A DNA stretch of 64,000 bases from Candidatus Peribacteria bacterium (GTDB lineage Bacteria > Patescibacteriota > Gracilibacteria > Peribacterales > Peribacteraceae): positions 787,637-851,636 of the forward strand of contig JAHFJN010000001.1 in NCBI GenBank assembly GCA_023245865.1, written 5' to 3'. The notes under the pieces were generated by a model that worked only from the letters and a program-made list of their open reading frames with translations, had not been told where the DNA came from and did not search any database. The position numbers and the translations under genes are program-made. Below are positions 40,916 through 49,267 of this stretch, piece after piece (position 1 is the stretch's first letter; each line of letters opens with the position of its first letter).

Positions 40916-41039
40916 CATGTCATGGTGAGATGCTCATCTGTTATTGCATATTATTGTGTCAGTCTGAGCCTGTCGAAGACTCGACACAACGCTGCAAGGA
41001 ATCGCATGTCGACATTTCGACAAGCTCAATGTGACACGC
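40916..41039. repeat. Family E repeats between sufB and the GIY-YIG gene
   Basis: CATGTCATGGTGAG at the left; GTCAGTCTGAGCCTGTCGAA and CATTTCGACAAGCTCAATGT on the right. The right part encodes the last 20-odd residues of the GIY-YIG protein. Confidence 0.75.
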
Positions 41040-41336
41040 TTTTAATTGTTCAATTTTATTGATGGAAAGCCCCGGCAACTTTTCATATTCCCTCCTTATC
41101 AAGGCCTCTTTTTTCTTCCTGCTCCATCCTTTTACTTTTGTTTCCCACGCAATGGCCTCATTCACATCTCTAAATGTAGCAACATATACCAACGTAACCG
41201 GCCTACGATTGTGCGTGTACGAGGACGGATCAAGCCCCTGCGCGTGTTCACTCAGTCTCCTCTCATAATCATTCGTCACTCCCGTGTAGTAGCTACCATC
41301 GTTACACCGCAGCATGTAGACGAAATAGTTGTCCAT
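40959..41336 (-). CDS. GIY-YIG domain protein (YhbQ/UPF0213 type)
   Basis: 125 aa from MDNYFVYMLRC. The catalytic block YFVYMLRCNDGSYYTGVT, then RRLSEHAQG and EAIAWETKVKGWSRKKKEAL, is the small stand-alone GIY-YIG family, a presumed nuclease. The C-terminal CHIELVEMSTCDS part is family E repeat sequence, beyond the normal domain end. TATACT lies 8 nt before the ATG (41350-41345), which fixes the start. Confidence 0.88.
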   Translation of the reverse strand: MDNYFVYMLRCNDGSYYTGVTNDYERRLSEHAQGLDPSSYTHNRRPVTLVYVATFRDVNEAIAWETKVKGWSRKKKEALIRREYEKLPGLSINKIEQLKACHIELVEMSTCDSLQRCVESSTGSD

Positions 41337-41523
41337 TCGCACGCAGTATACCGTAGCAAAAGCAGCCCTTAGACCCTTGCAATCTTTGGGGAGTTCTGTT
41401 ACAAGACTGCCAACAAACACGGGGCGCTCTGCAGGCGCACCTTGCTTTGTAGATCATTCAAAACAACGACTGTTGGGCTGGAATAAAACACTTCCGGATC
41501 TCTTGCGCGAAAGGATTGAATCT

Positions 41524-41691
41524 ATGAAGAAATTGCTGAGCACCGAATTCGCCATCTTCATCGTCTGGACGATTCTCCTTGTTGGAGGAGCACAGTTCCT
41601 CCTGAGTCTTGGAAATATCCTGAAAGAGGCGAAAAAGAGTATGACCGAAGAAACTTCATCCCAAGAAAAGGAGCAAATTCATGGCCCATGA
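41524..41691 (+). CDS. Tiny membrane protein 1 of 3 (55 aa)
   Basis: Starts MKKLLSTEFAIFIVW with one helix (about 8-30) and a hydrophilic Lys/Glu tail. AAAGGA lies about 9 nt upstream. First of three overlapping or tightly spaced small genes; the stop overlaps the next start region by 11 nt. Family unknown. Confidence 0.65.
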   Translation: MKKLLSTEFAIFIVWTILLVGGAQFLLSLGNILKEAKKSMTEETSSQEKEQIHGP

Positions 41692-41782
41692 TGAGGAGGA
41701 CGTTCAAAAACAACTTGGCAATCTTTCGATCGCGCTGCTTGTGTTACTCGGCGTGATCATCATTACCGCCTTGGTCTTCTAA
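41681..41782 (+). CDS. Tiny membrane protein 2 of 3 (33 aa)
   Basis: MAHDEEDVQKQLGNLSIALL, then a hydrophobic run ending ITALVF: acidic N-terminus plus one C-terminal helix. AAAGGAG lies 8 nt before the ATG. Overlaps the previous gene by 11 nt. Confidence 0.6.
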   Translation: MAHDEEDVQKQLGNLSIALLVLLGVIIITALVF

Positions 41783-41794
41783 AAGGAGGAAACC

Positions 41795-41956
41795 ATGTGG
41801 AACACGTTCGTACGCCGTTTTCAGGATGAACCGGCATTCCAGTACGTCGTCATTCTGGCGGCATTCGTGCTCATCGCCATTCTTGGGGTCATCTTGGAGC
41901 CCAAGAAACATGATCGCACTGCGGAGACCGAAGAAACAGTCGTTGAATCAGAATGA
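41795..41956 (+). CDS. Tiny membrane protein 3 of 3 (53 aa)
   Basis: MWNTFVRRFQDEPAFQYVVI: basic start, one helix (about 17-36), then an acidic tail. AAAAGGAGG lies 5 nt before the ATG. A strong terminator follows. The three-gene set looks like a small membrane complex of unknown role. Confidence 0.65.
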   Translation: MWNTFVRRFQDEPAFQYVVILAAFVLIAILGVILEPKKHDRTAETEETVVESE

Positions 41957-41990
41957 ATGTTCTGTCCCACTTGGGATAGAGCGCACGTAA

Positions 41991-42025
41991 AACCCGTCCC
42001 CCTCATGGGGGACGGGTTCTTTTTT
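41991..42025 (+). terminator. Intrinsic terminator of the three-gene operon
   Basis: AACCCGTCCCCC-TCAT-GGGGGACGGGTT hairpin followed by C and six T. Confidence 0.9.
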
Positions 42026-42040
42026 CATGCCACGGAGTAT

Positions 42041-42784
42041 TTATTCCAAATCGTACGTGATTGTCACACTGACACTCTCCTCCTGCTGCCCCGCCGGAAG
42101 CGGGATCGATTTCTCCATCATCCCCGGTGCGGCCAGGCTGTCCCGCATCATCATCGGCTGCGCATAATTACCCTGTTCGATGAAGCCCTTGAGTGCGCCC
42201 AGATGCACTCCCAATTGACGTGCCAGTTCCTGCGCTTTGTCCTTCGCCTGGTCGATCGCCATCTGACGCGCCTCCGCACGCTTCTCTTCCGGATGATCGA
42301 CCGTGAAGCTGACACTCCCCGCTTGATTGGCGCCGGCTGTGGTCGCCGCGCCGACGATGTCACTTACTTTATCGAGATCGCGCACTTTCACGCGCAGCGA
42401 CTCATTTGCTTCGAATCCACGGAACACCTGTCCACCGTTCGTCCAGTCGTAGACGGGGTTCAGGGCGAAGTTTTCGGTCTTGATGTCTTTCTCTTCGACC
42501 CCCTGACGCTTGATCGCCTCGAGGATCGGATTCATGGATTGACTGAGTTTCTCCATCGCCGCTTTCGCTGTATTCATGCGTCCGGTCTGCATCCCGAAAC
42601 TCACATCGGCGATATCGGGTGTGACCGTCACTTTTCCTTCACCCGTCACGATGATGGTGCCGGGGGTCTCGGCTGCGCGCTTCTCGATGTTCTTTCCTGC
42701 AATGTAGAAGGATCCGGCGAGCGCGACCACGATGATCGGAAGCCAGAGAGGAGGACGAATATTCAATGTCTGCGAATCTGCCAT
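42041..42784 (-). CDS. SIMPL domain (YggE-like) protein
   Basis: 247 aa. One N-terminal membrane anchor (about 12-32), then the SIMPL/DUF541 domain: ITVTGEGKV-type start (IIVTGEGKVTVTPDIADVSF), ANESLRVKVRDLDKVSDIV and ARQMAIDQAKDKAQELARQL. Extracytoplasmic; E. coli YggE is linked to oxidative stress, function here unknown. A TATACT box lies about 28 nt before the ATG. Confidence 0.92.
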   Translation of the reverse strand: MADSQTLNIRPPLWLPIIVVALAGSFYIAGKNIEKRAAETPGTIIVTGEGKVTVTPDIADVSFGMQTGRMNTAKAAMEKLSQSMNPILEAIKRQGVEEKDIKTENFALNPVYDWTNGGQVFRGFEANESLRVKVRDLDKVSDIVGAATTAGANQAGSVSFTVDHPEEKRAEARQMAIDQAKDKAQELARQLGVHLGALKGFIEQGNYAQPMMMRDSLAAPGMMEKSIPLPAGQQEESVSVTITYDLE

Positions 42785-42841
42785 AGAAAAGGAGGGAAAA
42801 GAGAAAAGAGTATAGCGCTATGATACGTTACTCGCCAGAGT

Positions 42842-42880
42842 GTGACAGGGTTCGTGGTTCGACTGTGCTCACCATGACAC
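42842..42880. repeat. Family E repeat between the SIMPL and sufC genes
   Basis: GTGACAGGGTTCGTGGTTCG and CTGTGCTCACCATGACAC. Confidence 0.7.
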
Positions 42881-42895
42881 ATTTCATTGTACATT

Positions 42896-43729
42896 CTACA
42901 TTTTTAGTTCAATCCGCGGCTTCACCGCGTATTTCTCATATCCTTCCTTTTCAAGTCTTTTCGCAAACTCCGCCCCTCCGCTCTCCACAATCTTCCCCGC
43001 AACCATCACATGCACGCGATCGGGGGTGATGTACTCCAAGATACGAGCGTAGTGGGTGACAATAAGAAACGATGGGCGGTAAGCGGGTAGCGGTAAGCGA
43101 CTAGCCGCTGATCGCTGATCGCTCTGCGCTCGTAAGTCATTGACTCCTTCCGCAACAATCTTCAGTGCATCAACATCAAGCCCGCTGTCCGTTTCATCGA
43201 GCAGTGCGAGCCGGGGCCTCAGGATACTCATTTGCAAAATCTCCGCCTTCTTCTTTTCTCCTCCGGAAAACCCCTGATTCACGAATCGCTCGGCAAACAA
43301 TGGATCCATGTTTAATTTTTTCATTTCAGCGAGGAGGACTTTCTGAAACTGGAGCGGCGATAAACGCTTATCACTACTCGCTACTCGCTTATCGCTCGCA
43401 CAATGTGCCCGGTGCGCGGCCAGGAGAAAACTTCTGAGTGTGACGCCCGCGATTTCTTTGGGGTACTGAAACGCTAAAAATAATCCCGCTTGAGATCGCT
43501 CGTGTGGTTCCATAGCGAGTAAGTCCTTGCCACGAAACCGCACTGCGCCTGCGGTAATCGCATACTTCGGGTGCCCCATCAGCGCATTGACCAATGTGGA
43601 TTTCCCGGAACCGTTCGGCCCCATGATGGCATGCACCTCGCCTTCGTTCATCTCCAAATCAAGACCACGGACGATCGGAGTATTTTCCACGCTGACGTGG
43701 AGGCCTTTGATGGAGAGGAGAGAAACCAT
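42896..43729 (-). CDS. sufC: SufC ATPase
   Basis: 277 aa ABC-type ATPase of the SufBCD complex. Walker A GPNGSGKST, Q-loop FQYPKEIAGV, signature FSGGEKKKAEILQM, Walker B LLDETDSGLD (usual DEIDSGLD), H-loop THYARIL. About 25 aa longer than usual because of two in-frame repeats: HCASDKRVASSDKRLSP after the Q-loop, and AQSDQRSAASRLPLPAYR before FLIVTHY. The start overlaps the previous gene's stop (TGATG), so it is coupled to the coiled-coil gene. Confidence 0.95.
   Translation of the reverse strand: MVSLLSIKGLHVSVENTPIVRGLDLEMNEGEVHAIMGPNGSGKSTLVNALMGHPKYAITAGAVRFRGKDLLAMEPHERSQAGLFLAFQYPKEIAGVTLRSFLLAAHRAHCASDKRVASSDKRLSPLQFQKVLLAEMKKLNMDPLFAERFVNQGFSGGEKKKAEILQMSILRPRLALLDETDSGLDVDALKIVAEGVNDLRAQSDQRSAASRLPLPAYRPSFLIVTHYARILEYITPDRVHVMVAGKIVESGGAEFAKRLEKEGYEKYAVKPRIELKM
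43077..43127 (-). repeat. Family H repeat inside sufC (C-terminal side)
   Basis: GCGGTAAGCGGGTAGCGGTA, then CTGATCGCTGATCGCTCTGC; units of about 7 nt. In frame, just before the H-loop. Confidence 0.75.
43359..43400 (-). repeat. Family H repeat inside sufC (helical domain)
   Basis: GATAAACGCTTATCACTACT and CGCTACTCGCTTATCGCT, an inverted repeat read as SDKRVASSDKRLS. A similar piece is in murB. Confidence 0.75.
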
Positions 43730-43998
43730 CACGCAGCCAACAATTTCGTATGCTGTTCCAGCCGCACGATTCGATCTTCATGATTCTCGATACGATCTTT
43801 GTTCGCACCCATCGCATCATGCCGGAAATCTTCAGCAACAACTTTGAATTCATGCACGATCTCTTCTTTCCATTCCTTTTGTTGTTCCAATATTTCATCC
43901 TTCCATCTCTCATTTGCATCATAAAGCTTGCCGATTTGGTCCATGATCATTTTTATATCCTGCTTCGTCGCCGCCGCTTGGGAATTGTCGGATGACAT
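43729..43998 (-). CDS. Coiled-coil protein upstream of sufC, 89 aa
   Basis: Starts MSSDNSQAAATKQDIKMIMD, then an almost continuous heptad-like helix (EILEQQKEWKEEIVHEFKVV, RIENHEDRIVRLEQHTK). Unknown family, similar in style to small phage-like or CPR coiled-coil proteins. Coupled to sufC by TGATG. Its start is fixed by a promoter at 44008-44036. Confidence 0.75.
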   Translation of the reverse strand: MSSDNSQAAATKQDIKMIMDQIGKLYDANERWKDEILEQQKEWKEEIVHEFKVVAEDFRHDAMGANKDRIENHEDRIVRLEQHTKLLAA

Positions 43999-44007
43999 TG
44001 GGGATTC

Positions 44008-44036
44008 AGCGTAACAGATCACAGCTCCAAAACCAA
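44008..44036 (-). promoter_or_regulatory. Leaderless promoter of the coiled-coil/sufC operon
   Basis: Minus strand: TTGGTT (44036-44031), 17 bp, TACGCT (44013-44008), then 9 nt to the ATG. Confidence 0.6.
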
Positions 44037-44050
44037 ACACGGAGCACGAC

Positions 44051-44080
44051 AAAAAACGGAGCTGGCGGAAAGCCGCCAGC
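44051..44080 (-). terminator. Intrinsic terminator
   Basis: GCTGGCGG-CTTT-CCGCCAGC hairpin followed on the minus strand by TCCG and six T. Ends the two-gene unit 44094-44924. Confidence 0.85.
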
Positions 44081-44093
44081 CCCGTCGAAGTTG

Positions 44094-44444
44094 CTACCAT
44101 GAGTCCACAGCCGCCCAAATGCCAATGATCAATGCGGTTGTAGAAACAACCATACCGGTGAACAGGGACAAACGCCTACGTGCGAAGGTTGCTTCGTCGC
44201 CATTCCTGCACGCATCCATCATGATGCCTTCCAGCCCCCACAGGATGATGGAGATCACAAGAGGTCCTGTAGCGCACAACAATACTCGCCGCCCCAAGGG
44301 GAAATCCCAAGAAAGGAAACCTAGAAAGATCTCCAGAAATAGGAAGCCCGCGAGCGCTGTAATAGGCAAATAGCGCGTATGCCAGTCATCCTTCCCGCAG
44401 AAATAGCCAATCCACATTCGTTTCAATGCACATGTACGCAACAT
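44094..44444 (-). CDS. Unknown membrane protein, 116 aa
   Basis: Starts MLRTCALKRMWIGYFCG; about three hydrophobic segments (28-48, 52-72, 92-112). AAGGAGGA lies 6 nt before the ATG. Second gene after the 143-aa protein. Family unknown. Confidence 0.65.
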   Translation of the reverse strand: MLRTCALKRMWIGYFCGKDDWHTRYLPITALAGFLFLEIFLGFLSWDFPLGRRVLLCATGPLVISIILWGLEGIMMDACRNGDEATFARRRLSLFTGMVVSTTALIIGIWAAVDSW

Positions 44445-44492
44445 GACACTTTCCTCCTTGTGATAAGTGACAATGTGAAATCACGCAACCAA

Positions 44493-44924
44493 CTACGTTG
44501 CAGCAACATGGTCGTGCTCGGGCGGATCCACATCGACGATTTCTACGCGTGGACCGAGCGATGTAATTGGCCCGAAATTGGTCTGCACGTTCTCAGGCAG
44601 CAGGACAACAATGTGTAGTCCGCTCGGGAGATTAAAACGCACACGTGCGTATGGTGGATCGCACGGGTATCCAAATTCCCCCAAAAATGGCCCCATGCCA
44701 AGTTCCAACGGTACACCCCGACGATTCTCAAGCCACAGAGCCCTTATGACAGACAGTGCATTCAGTGGAAAGAGAAACACTGTCAGCGTTGTCAATCGCG
44801 TACTCCATTCCGTGATCTGTCCAGGGCTAAACAGCGAGAACAAAAACCCGGCAAGATATGCCGCATCTGCAACAATGAGTACCGCGTTCAGTAATAGGGT
44901 AAGTGTGATCAAGATGCGATACAT
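44493..44924 (-). CDS. Unknown membrane protein, 143 aa
   Basis: Starts MYRILITLTLLLNAVLIV; two or three N-terminal helices, then a soluble beta-like part (ARVRFNLPSGLHIVVLLPEN). AAAGGAG lies 7 nt before the ATG. Family unknown. Confidence 0.65.
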   Translation of the reverse strand: MYRILITLTLLLNAVLIVADAAYLAGFLFSLFSPGQITEWSTRLTTLTVFLFPLNALSVIRALWLENRRGVPLELGMGPFLGEFGYPCDPPYARVRFNLPSGLHIVVLLPENVQTNFGPITSLGPRVEIVDVDPPEHDHVAAT

Positions 44925-45015
44925 GCCAAACTCCTTTTGTCTCTGCTACTCCCCATCCCGCTCTCCGGTGATGTAAGGAGCAGCAACTTTAATCACTCTA
45001 CTTTCATACTCACTT

Positions 45016-45044
45016 TTGTCAACTAGCCGGCCCCGCCCTATACT
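45016..45044 (+). promoter_or_regulatory. Leaderless promoter of the ferredoxin gene
   Basis: TTGTCA (45016-45021), 17 bp, TATACT (45039-45044), then 8 nt to the ATG at 45053. Confidence 0.75.
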
Positions 45045-45052
45045 CCTCGCTC

Positions 45053-45340
45053 ATGCCCACGGTCACCTTCGTCCAACAAAACGGCCAGATCACCAAAGTC
45101 GAGGCGCCTGAGGGCGAGACGATCCTCAAGATCGCACTCGATGCGGGCGTCCCCATGGAGCACGCGTGCGGCGGGAATGGATTTTGCACGACATGCATGT
45201 GCAAGGTGAAAGATGGCATGGGGAATCTCAGCCCTCGCAATGACCGCGAGGAAAATATGGGAATCGTCCATGATCCGGACCGACTCAGTTGTCAGAGTGA
45301 AGTACGGGGGGATGTTGTGATTGAAGTGCAGGAGTATTGA
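45053..45340 (+). CDS. [2Fe-2S] ferredoxin
   Basis: 95 aa. Cluster ligands in HACGGNGFCTTCMC (Cys-x5-Cys-x2-Cys, the adrenodoxin/Isc spacing) and the fourth Cys in DRLSCQSEV. Electron carrier and probable client or partner of the SUF system. Single-gene unit with its own promoter; a family A repeat begins right at the stop codon. Confidence 0.93.
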   Translation: MPTVTFVQQNGQITKVEAPEGETILKIALDAGVPMEHACGGNGFCTTCMCKVKDGMGNLSPRNDREENMGIVHDPDRLSCQSEVRGDVVIEVQEY

Positions 45341-45460
45341 CGAAGAAACAAGACGTAAGATGCAAGATCCAAACAAGAACCAATTCCAATAATCAAACGC
45401 AAAATTTGCTTATTGACCCCTAGCATTTATTTGTTTCTTGTTTCTTGTCTCTTGGAATTT
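45341..45460. repeat. Family A inverted repeat
   Basis: CGAAGAAACAAGACGTAAGA on the left, an AT-rich centre of about 50 nt, and TTGTTTCTTGTTTCTTGTCT on the right. It fills the gap between convergent genes. Confidence 0.8.
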
Positions 45461-45470
45461 CATCAACCCC

Positions 45471-46259
45471 TCACGCCGCCACCGGCACCTCTCTGAGCTG
45501 CTGCGCAATCGACTGCAACTTGCTCTTCACCTCTTCATTGTACGGTTCCAATTTGTTGATGCGACGATACACTTCCTCCGCTCGCTCGCGCAGATTCAAT
45601 TGCAGGTAACACTCGGCAAGAAGATGGAGCAGTTCGGTATTGCGAGAGAGGAATGCGGATGCTTTTTCGAGCAGCGGCGCGGCTTCCTCAAACCGCTGCG
45701 CGGCAATGCAGGCGCGACCGAGGGCCGCCGTACGCTCGGGATTTTTCGCATCACGATTGAGCGCTTCTTGGTAGGCGTAGCACGCTTCGACGTACTTGCC
45801 CTGACGATAGTACGAAAGACCGAGATTTGCGTGGAACGACACATCGTCGCGACCTTGGAGGAGCTCGCGGTACATTGCCTCTGCTTTTGATTCCCTGCCG
45901 GTCGTCAGATACAGCTTCGCAAGTTGCGCCGCCGTGTCATAGTCGCGCGGGTGAATGGTGAGCGCTTGAATGAGGAGCCGCTCGACCTCGTCGGGCTTGC
46001 CCTGCTTGTCCGCTTTTTCGGCACTTCGCACGAGCGACCGCACTTGCTGGAGTTCAATTGCGGACGTGCGCGGACTCTTGCGGGGACGCGTCACGGGTGT
46101 CTCTTCGAGGATCACCGCCCCGCGCGCCTCGGCGGATTCAAACCGCTGACGGATCGAACGAACAAACCGTCGAATCGTTCGCTGTCGGAGCATGAGTCGG
46201 AGCCCCAGCAGAAGCGCGATGCCGACGAGTGAGCCGATGAAGACCAATGCGTAAATCAC
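45471..46259 (-). CDS. Membrane-anchored TPR protein, 262 aa
   Basis: GTG start (46259). One N-terminal helix (MIYALVFIGSLVGIALLLG), a basic linker, then TPR units from about 75 to 250 (HPRDYDTAAQLAKLYLTTGR, LNRDAKNPERTAALGRACIA). Cytoplasmic scaffold on the membrane, partner unknown. Its first codons are duplicated in the adjacent 110-bp tandem repeat. Confidence 0.82.
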   Translation of the reverse strand: MIYALVFIGSLVGIALLLGLRLMLRQRTIRRFVRSIRQRFESAEARGAVILEETPVTRPRKSPRTSAIELQQVRSLVRSAEKADKQGKPDEVERLLIQALTIHPRDYDTAAQLAKLYLTTGRESKAEAMYRELLQGRDDVSFHANLGLSYYRQGKYVEACYAYQEALNRDAKNPERTAALGRACIAAQRFEEAAPLLEKASAFLSRNTELLHLLAECYLQLNLRERAEEVYRRINKLEPYNEEVKSKLQSIAQQLREVPVAA

Positions 46260-46448
46260 GAAATGCGAAAGAAGTGGGAAGACAACTCAACAAGAAACCA
46301 CGATGTCGCAAGGATGTCCGCGATCCAGTTTTGCGATAGTGAGCCGATGAAGACCAATGCGTAAATCACGAAATGCGAAAGAAGTGGCAAGACAGCTTAA
46401 CAAGAAACCACGACGCCGCAAGGATGTTCACGATCCGGTTTTGCGACG
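46229..46448. repeat. Two tandem copies of a 110-bp segment
   Basis: Copy 1 is 46229-46338 and copy 2 is 46339-46448, with about 10 mismatches. The unit contains the TPR gene's first codons, the intergenic DNA and the last codons of lspA, so a gene junction was duplicated. Confidence 0.9.
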
Positions 46449-46871
46449 AGGGAACAATTCCAGGTACTCTGCAAGTAAAAACACAACCCCGACCGTGATG
46501 CAACTATCGGCAATATTGAAGATGGGAAACAGTCCCACCTGAATAAAATCCGTCACGAATCCATCGCCGAATCGATCGATCAAATTCCCAAACGCTCCCC
46601 CGACAATCAGCCCGTAACTCACCTGCGTGAACGGTCGACGATCAGAGCAGATGGCCAGAAAGAGAACAAATACCATAGCACAGAGAATCAAGATCGATTG
46701 CATCGCTTGCGGCAAACGAATCCCGAATGCGATACCCGAATTTTCTGAGAAATGCAGTCCGACATTGCGCACGAACAGGAGAGGATGGTGCGTGAGGATA
46801 GAATCCGCGAAGAGTTTGGCCGTGAGGCTGAGGGCGAAAGCGATGAACGTAGTGGACCAAAAGAGGAACAT
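46428..46871 (-). CDS. lspA: Lipoprotein signal peptidase (signal peptidase II)
   Basis: 147 aa, four membrane helices. Conserved NSGIAFGI, GGAFGNLIDR and FNIADSCITVG blocks carry the two catalytic Asp. Removes signal peptides of lipoproteins; the window has two lipoprotein candidates (49268 and 58393). The last residues (RRKTGS) lie in the duplicated 110-bp segment. Confidence 0.95.
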   Translation of the reverse strand: MFLFWSTTFIAFALSLTAKLFADSILTHHPLLFVRNVGLHFSENSGIAFGIRLPQAMQSILILCAMVFVLFLAICSDRRPFTQVSYGLIVGGAFGNLIDRFGDGFVTDFIQVGLFPIFNIADSCITVGVVFLLAEYLELFPRRKTGS

Positions 46872-46889
46872 AATGAGAGGGTATCACAG

Positions 46890-46952
46890 TGTTGCTGGTT
46901 ACTGGTTACTGGTTTCTCGAACGAGCAACTAGTCAACGAGCAACGAGCAACG
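46890..46952. repeat. Family D inverted repeat
   Basis: GTTGCTGGTTACTGGTTACT and CGAACGAGCAACTAGTCAAC plus CGAGCAACG. It sits between divergent lspA and ftsW. Confidence 0.8.
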
Positions 46953-46956
46953 TATC

Positions 46957-48141
46957 GTGGATGCCATGTTCCGCCGCATGGATTTACTGTTACTCGGTAT
47001 CGTGATCGGACTCACGCTCTTCGGTCTTGCGATGATCGCATCGGTGAGCGTCTTTAAGAGTTACCAGTTGACGCAGCACATGGTGGATCAGGGGCTGCGC
47101 CTGTCCCCGAGTAATTCCTTATTTTTGCAACGAAGTTCTCTGCACGTGTTCTTCGGATTCCTCGTGATGCTCCTGACCGCCGGCATCCCATACAGACTCT
47201 GGGAACGTCTCGCGCGACCGCTCTTCCTGCTCACGATCATTCTGCTTATCGCGGTCTTTCTCCCCGGCATCAAAAACACCTACGGGACCGCCAATAGCTG
47301 GCTGGTGCTCGGAGGATTTTCGTTCCAGCCCTCGGAATTGCTCAAGATCACGCTCGTGTTCTACCTCGCGGTGTGGCTGCAGAAGCGCGAACAATTGGTC
47401 GGCACCTGGAAAGAAGGATTCCTCCCCTTCGTCACGCTGCTCCTGCTTTCGACACTGCTCGTCGCAATCCAGCCGGATTTGGGATCGTTTCTCGTACTCA
47501 CCGCCATCGCAACGACGATGTTCTTCATCGCCGGCGGCAATATTCTGCATCTCTGCATGGGCGGACTGCTCGCCGGCATCATGGGGCTGCCGCTGATTCT
47601 CAGCAAGCAGTACGTGCGCGACCGTTTCACCGCATGGCTGACGCCCAGTGATCCGCGGATCACCGAAACGATCGGCTTTCAAATCAAGCAAGCATTGATC
47701 GCAATAGGCAGCGGCGGGGTGTTTGGGGTCGGGTATGGAAAATCGATCCAGAAATTCGGCTACCTCCCCGAAGTGCAGGCCGACATGGTGTTCGCCGCGA
47801 TGGCGGAGGAATTGGGATTTTTCCGGATGCTGATCATCCTCACGATGTACGCGATTCTGATCGTGCGCGGATACAAGATCGCACGCGAGGCACCGGACCG
47901 CTTCGGCTTCCTCGTCGCCGCGGGCATCACAACGTGGATCGCATTCCAAAGCATCATCAATATGTCGATCAATCTCGCACTCTTCCCACTCACCGGCTTA
48001 ACGCTCCCGTTCATCAGTTACGGCGGTTCGTCACTCGTCACGACTCTTGCCGGTGTTGGGATCCTCCTGAATATTTCGATGCACTCAACCTCGGGATCGC
48101 TCGCGGACAGGCGGCCGAAGCGGCAGCTGAAGATGGCATAA
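46957..48141 (+). CDS. ftsW: FtsW/RodA peptidoglycan polymerase
   Basis: 394 aa SEDS protein with about ten helices. Conserved SWLVLGGFSFQPSELLKI, AIQPDLGSFLVL and the C-terminal LPLTGLTLPFISYGGSS-like block (FPLTGLTLPFISYGGSSLV). Polymerises lipid II at septum or side wall. murG follows, which favours FtsW. Starts at 46957 or 46966 are both possible. Confidence 0.93.
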   Translation: MDAMFRRMDLLLLGIVIGLTLFGLAMIASVSVFKSYQLTQHMVDQGLRLSPSNSLFLQRSSLHVFFGFLVMLLTAGIPYRLWERLARPLFLLTIILLIAVFLPGIKNTYGTANSWLVLGGFSFQPSELLKITLVFYLAVWLQKREQLVGTWKEGFLPFVTLLLLSTLLVAIQPDLGSFLVLTAIATTMFFIAGGNILHLCMGGLLAGIMGLPLILSKQYVRDRFTAWLTPSDPRITETIGFQIKQALIAIGSGGVFGVGYGKSIQKFGYLPEVQADMVFAAMAEELGFFRMLIILTMYAILIVRGYKIAREAPDRFGFLVAAGITTWIAFQSIINMSINLALFPLTGLTLPFISYGGSSLVTTLAGVGILLNISMHSTSGSLADRRPKRQLKMA

Positions 48142-48143
48142 TG

Positions 48144-48218
48144 CCGTTACTGGTTCCTTGTTCGCTCGTTACTTGTTACAATAAAACGAGCAACCAGAAA
48201 CGAGTGAACGAGCAACGG
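48144..48218. repeat. Family D inverted repeat
   Basis: CCGTTACTGGTTCCTTGTTC and GAAACGAGTGAACGAGCAAC; fills the ftsW-murG gap. Confidence 0.8.
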
Positions 48219-48241
48219 AAATCATATGCTACGCTTGCTTC

Positions 48242-49255
48242 ATGCGTCTTCTTTTTGTCAGCGGCGGCTCGGGCGGGCATATCATGCCGATGCTCGCCGT
48301 GTGGCAAGCAATACAAGAGCGTGCGCCTGCGACGGAGATTCATTTCCTCTGCACGGATACGCCCTCGGATGCGGAGACGCTTTCTCGGTCAAAGATGAGT
48401 TTTACCGTGAGCCCTGTCCCGAGACGCTCGCTCCTCCTACCGCTTGGCTTGCTCCGAGCATTCGCAGTCGCACGACGCGTGCTTCATGACTTCCGTCCCG
48501 ACGTCGTCTTTAGTAAAGGAGGAGCCGTGAGTATCCCTGTCTGCTTCCTCGCGCACCTGCGGGGAATCCCGATCGTGTTGCATGAATCGGACGCGGTGAT
48601 GGGGCGGGCGAACAGAATTGTTGCCAGGTGGGCGAAAGTGATCCTCACAGGAGAGAACCCTATTCGCAAAGAAGTGCTGCACGGTAATCGCACACAGGGG
48701 CTGAAGATCACCGGATTTTCCGGCACGCGCAAGGTTCTCCTCGTGATCGGCGGCAGCCAGGGGGCGGAGGCGTTGAATCGCGCCGTACGAAATTCTATCA
48801 AAGAACTCACGTCGTTCTGCGATGTTATTCATATCACAGGCAAAGGAAAAACAGGCGCCGATATGCAGAAGGGATACTGGTCGACCGAATTTGCGATGAC
48901 AGAATTGCCGCATCTCTATGCCATCGCGGACATCGCACTCAGCCGTGCGGGGGCGGGGAGTATCAGTGAACTTGCAGCATGGGGGATCCCGATGATCCTT
49001 GTTCCGATCCGGGGTCTCGCGCAGGACCACCAGATGGTAAATGCAATCAGAACAGAAGAAAACGGAGCGTGCACCATCTTGTTACAGGAAGATTTGAATC
49101 AAAAACTGGTCGGACTCGTCAAACAATTCGTGACCGACGAGGCGAAGCGCTCGCAAATGTCGGCAGCGAGCCGTGCGCTCCACCACCAGGGTGCCGCTTT
49201 ACGCATTGCGGAAAGTATTTTCCAATGTGTTGCAAGGCGAGCGGAGACTCACTAG
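48242..49255 (+). CDS. murG: MurG, lipid II synthase
   Basis: 337 aa GT28 glycosyltransferase adding GlcNAc to lipid I. N-terminal SGGSGGHIMPMLA loop, HESDAVMGRANRI, and the C-terminal GAGSISELAAWGIPMILVP with DHQMVNA are all MurG. TACGCT ends 6 nt and TATGCT 11 nt before the ATG. Confidence 0.95.
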   Translation: MRLLFVSGGSGGHIMPMLAVWQAIQERAPATEIHFLCTDTPSDAETLSRSKMSFTVSPVPRRSLLLPLGLLRAFAVARRVLHDFRPDVVFSKGGAVSIPVCFLAHLRGIPIVLHESDAVMGRANRIVARWAKVILTGENPIRKEVLHGNRTQGLKITGFSGTRKVLLVIGGSQGAEALNRAVRNSIKELTSFCDVIHITGKGKTGADMQKGYWSTEFAMTELPHLYAIADIALSRAGAGSISELAAWGIPMILVPIRGLAQDHQMVNAIRTEENGACTILLQEDLNQKLVGLVKQFVTDEAKRSQMSAASRALHHQGAALRIAESIFQCVARRAETH

Positions 49256-49267
49256 GGTGTCTCTACT

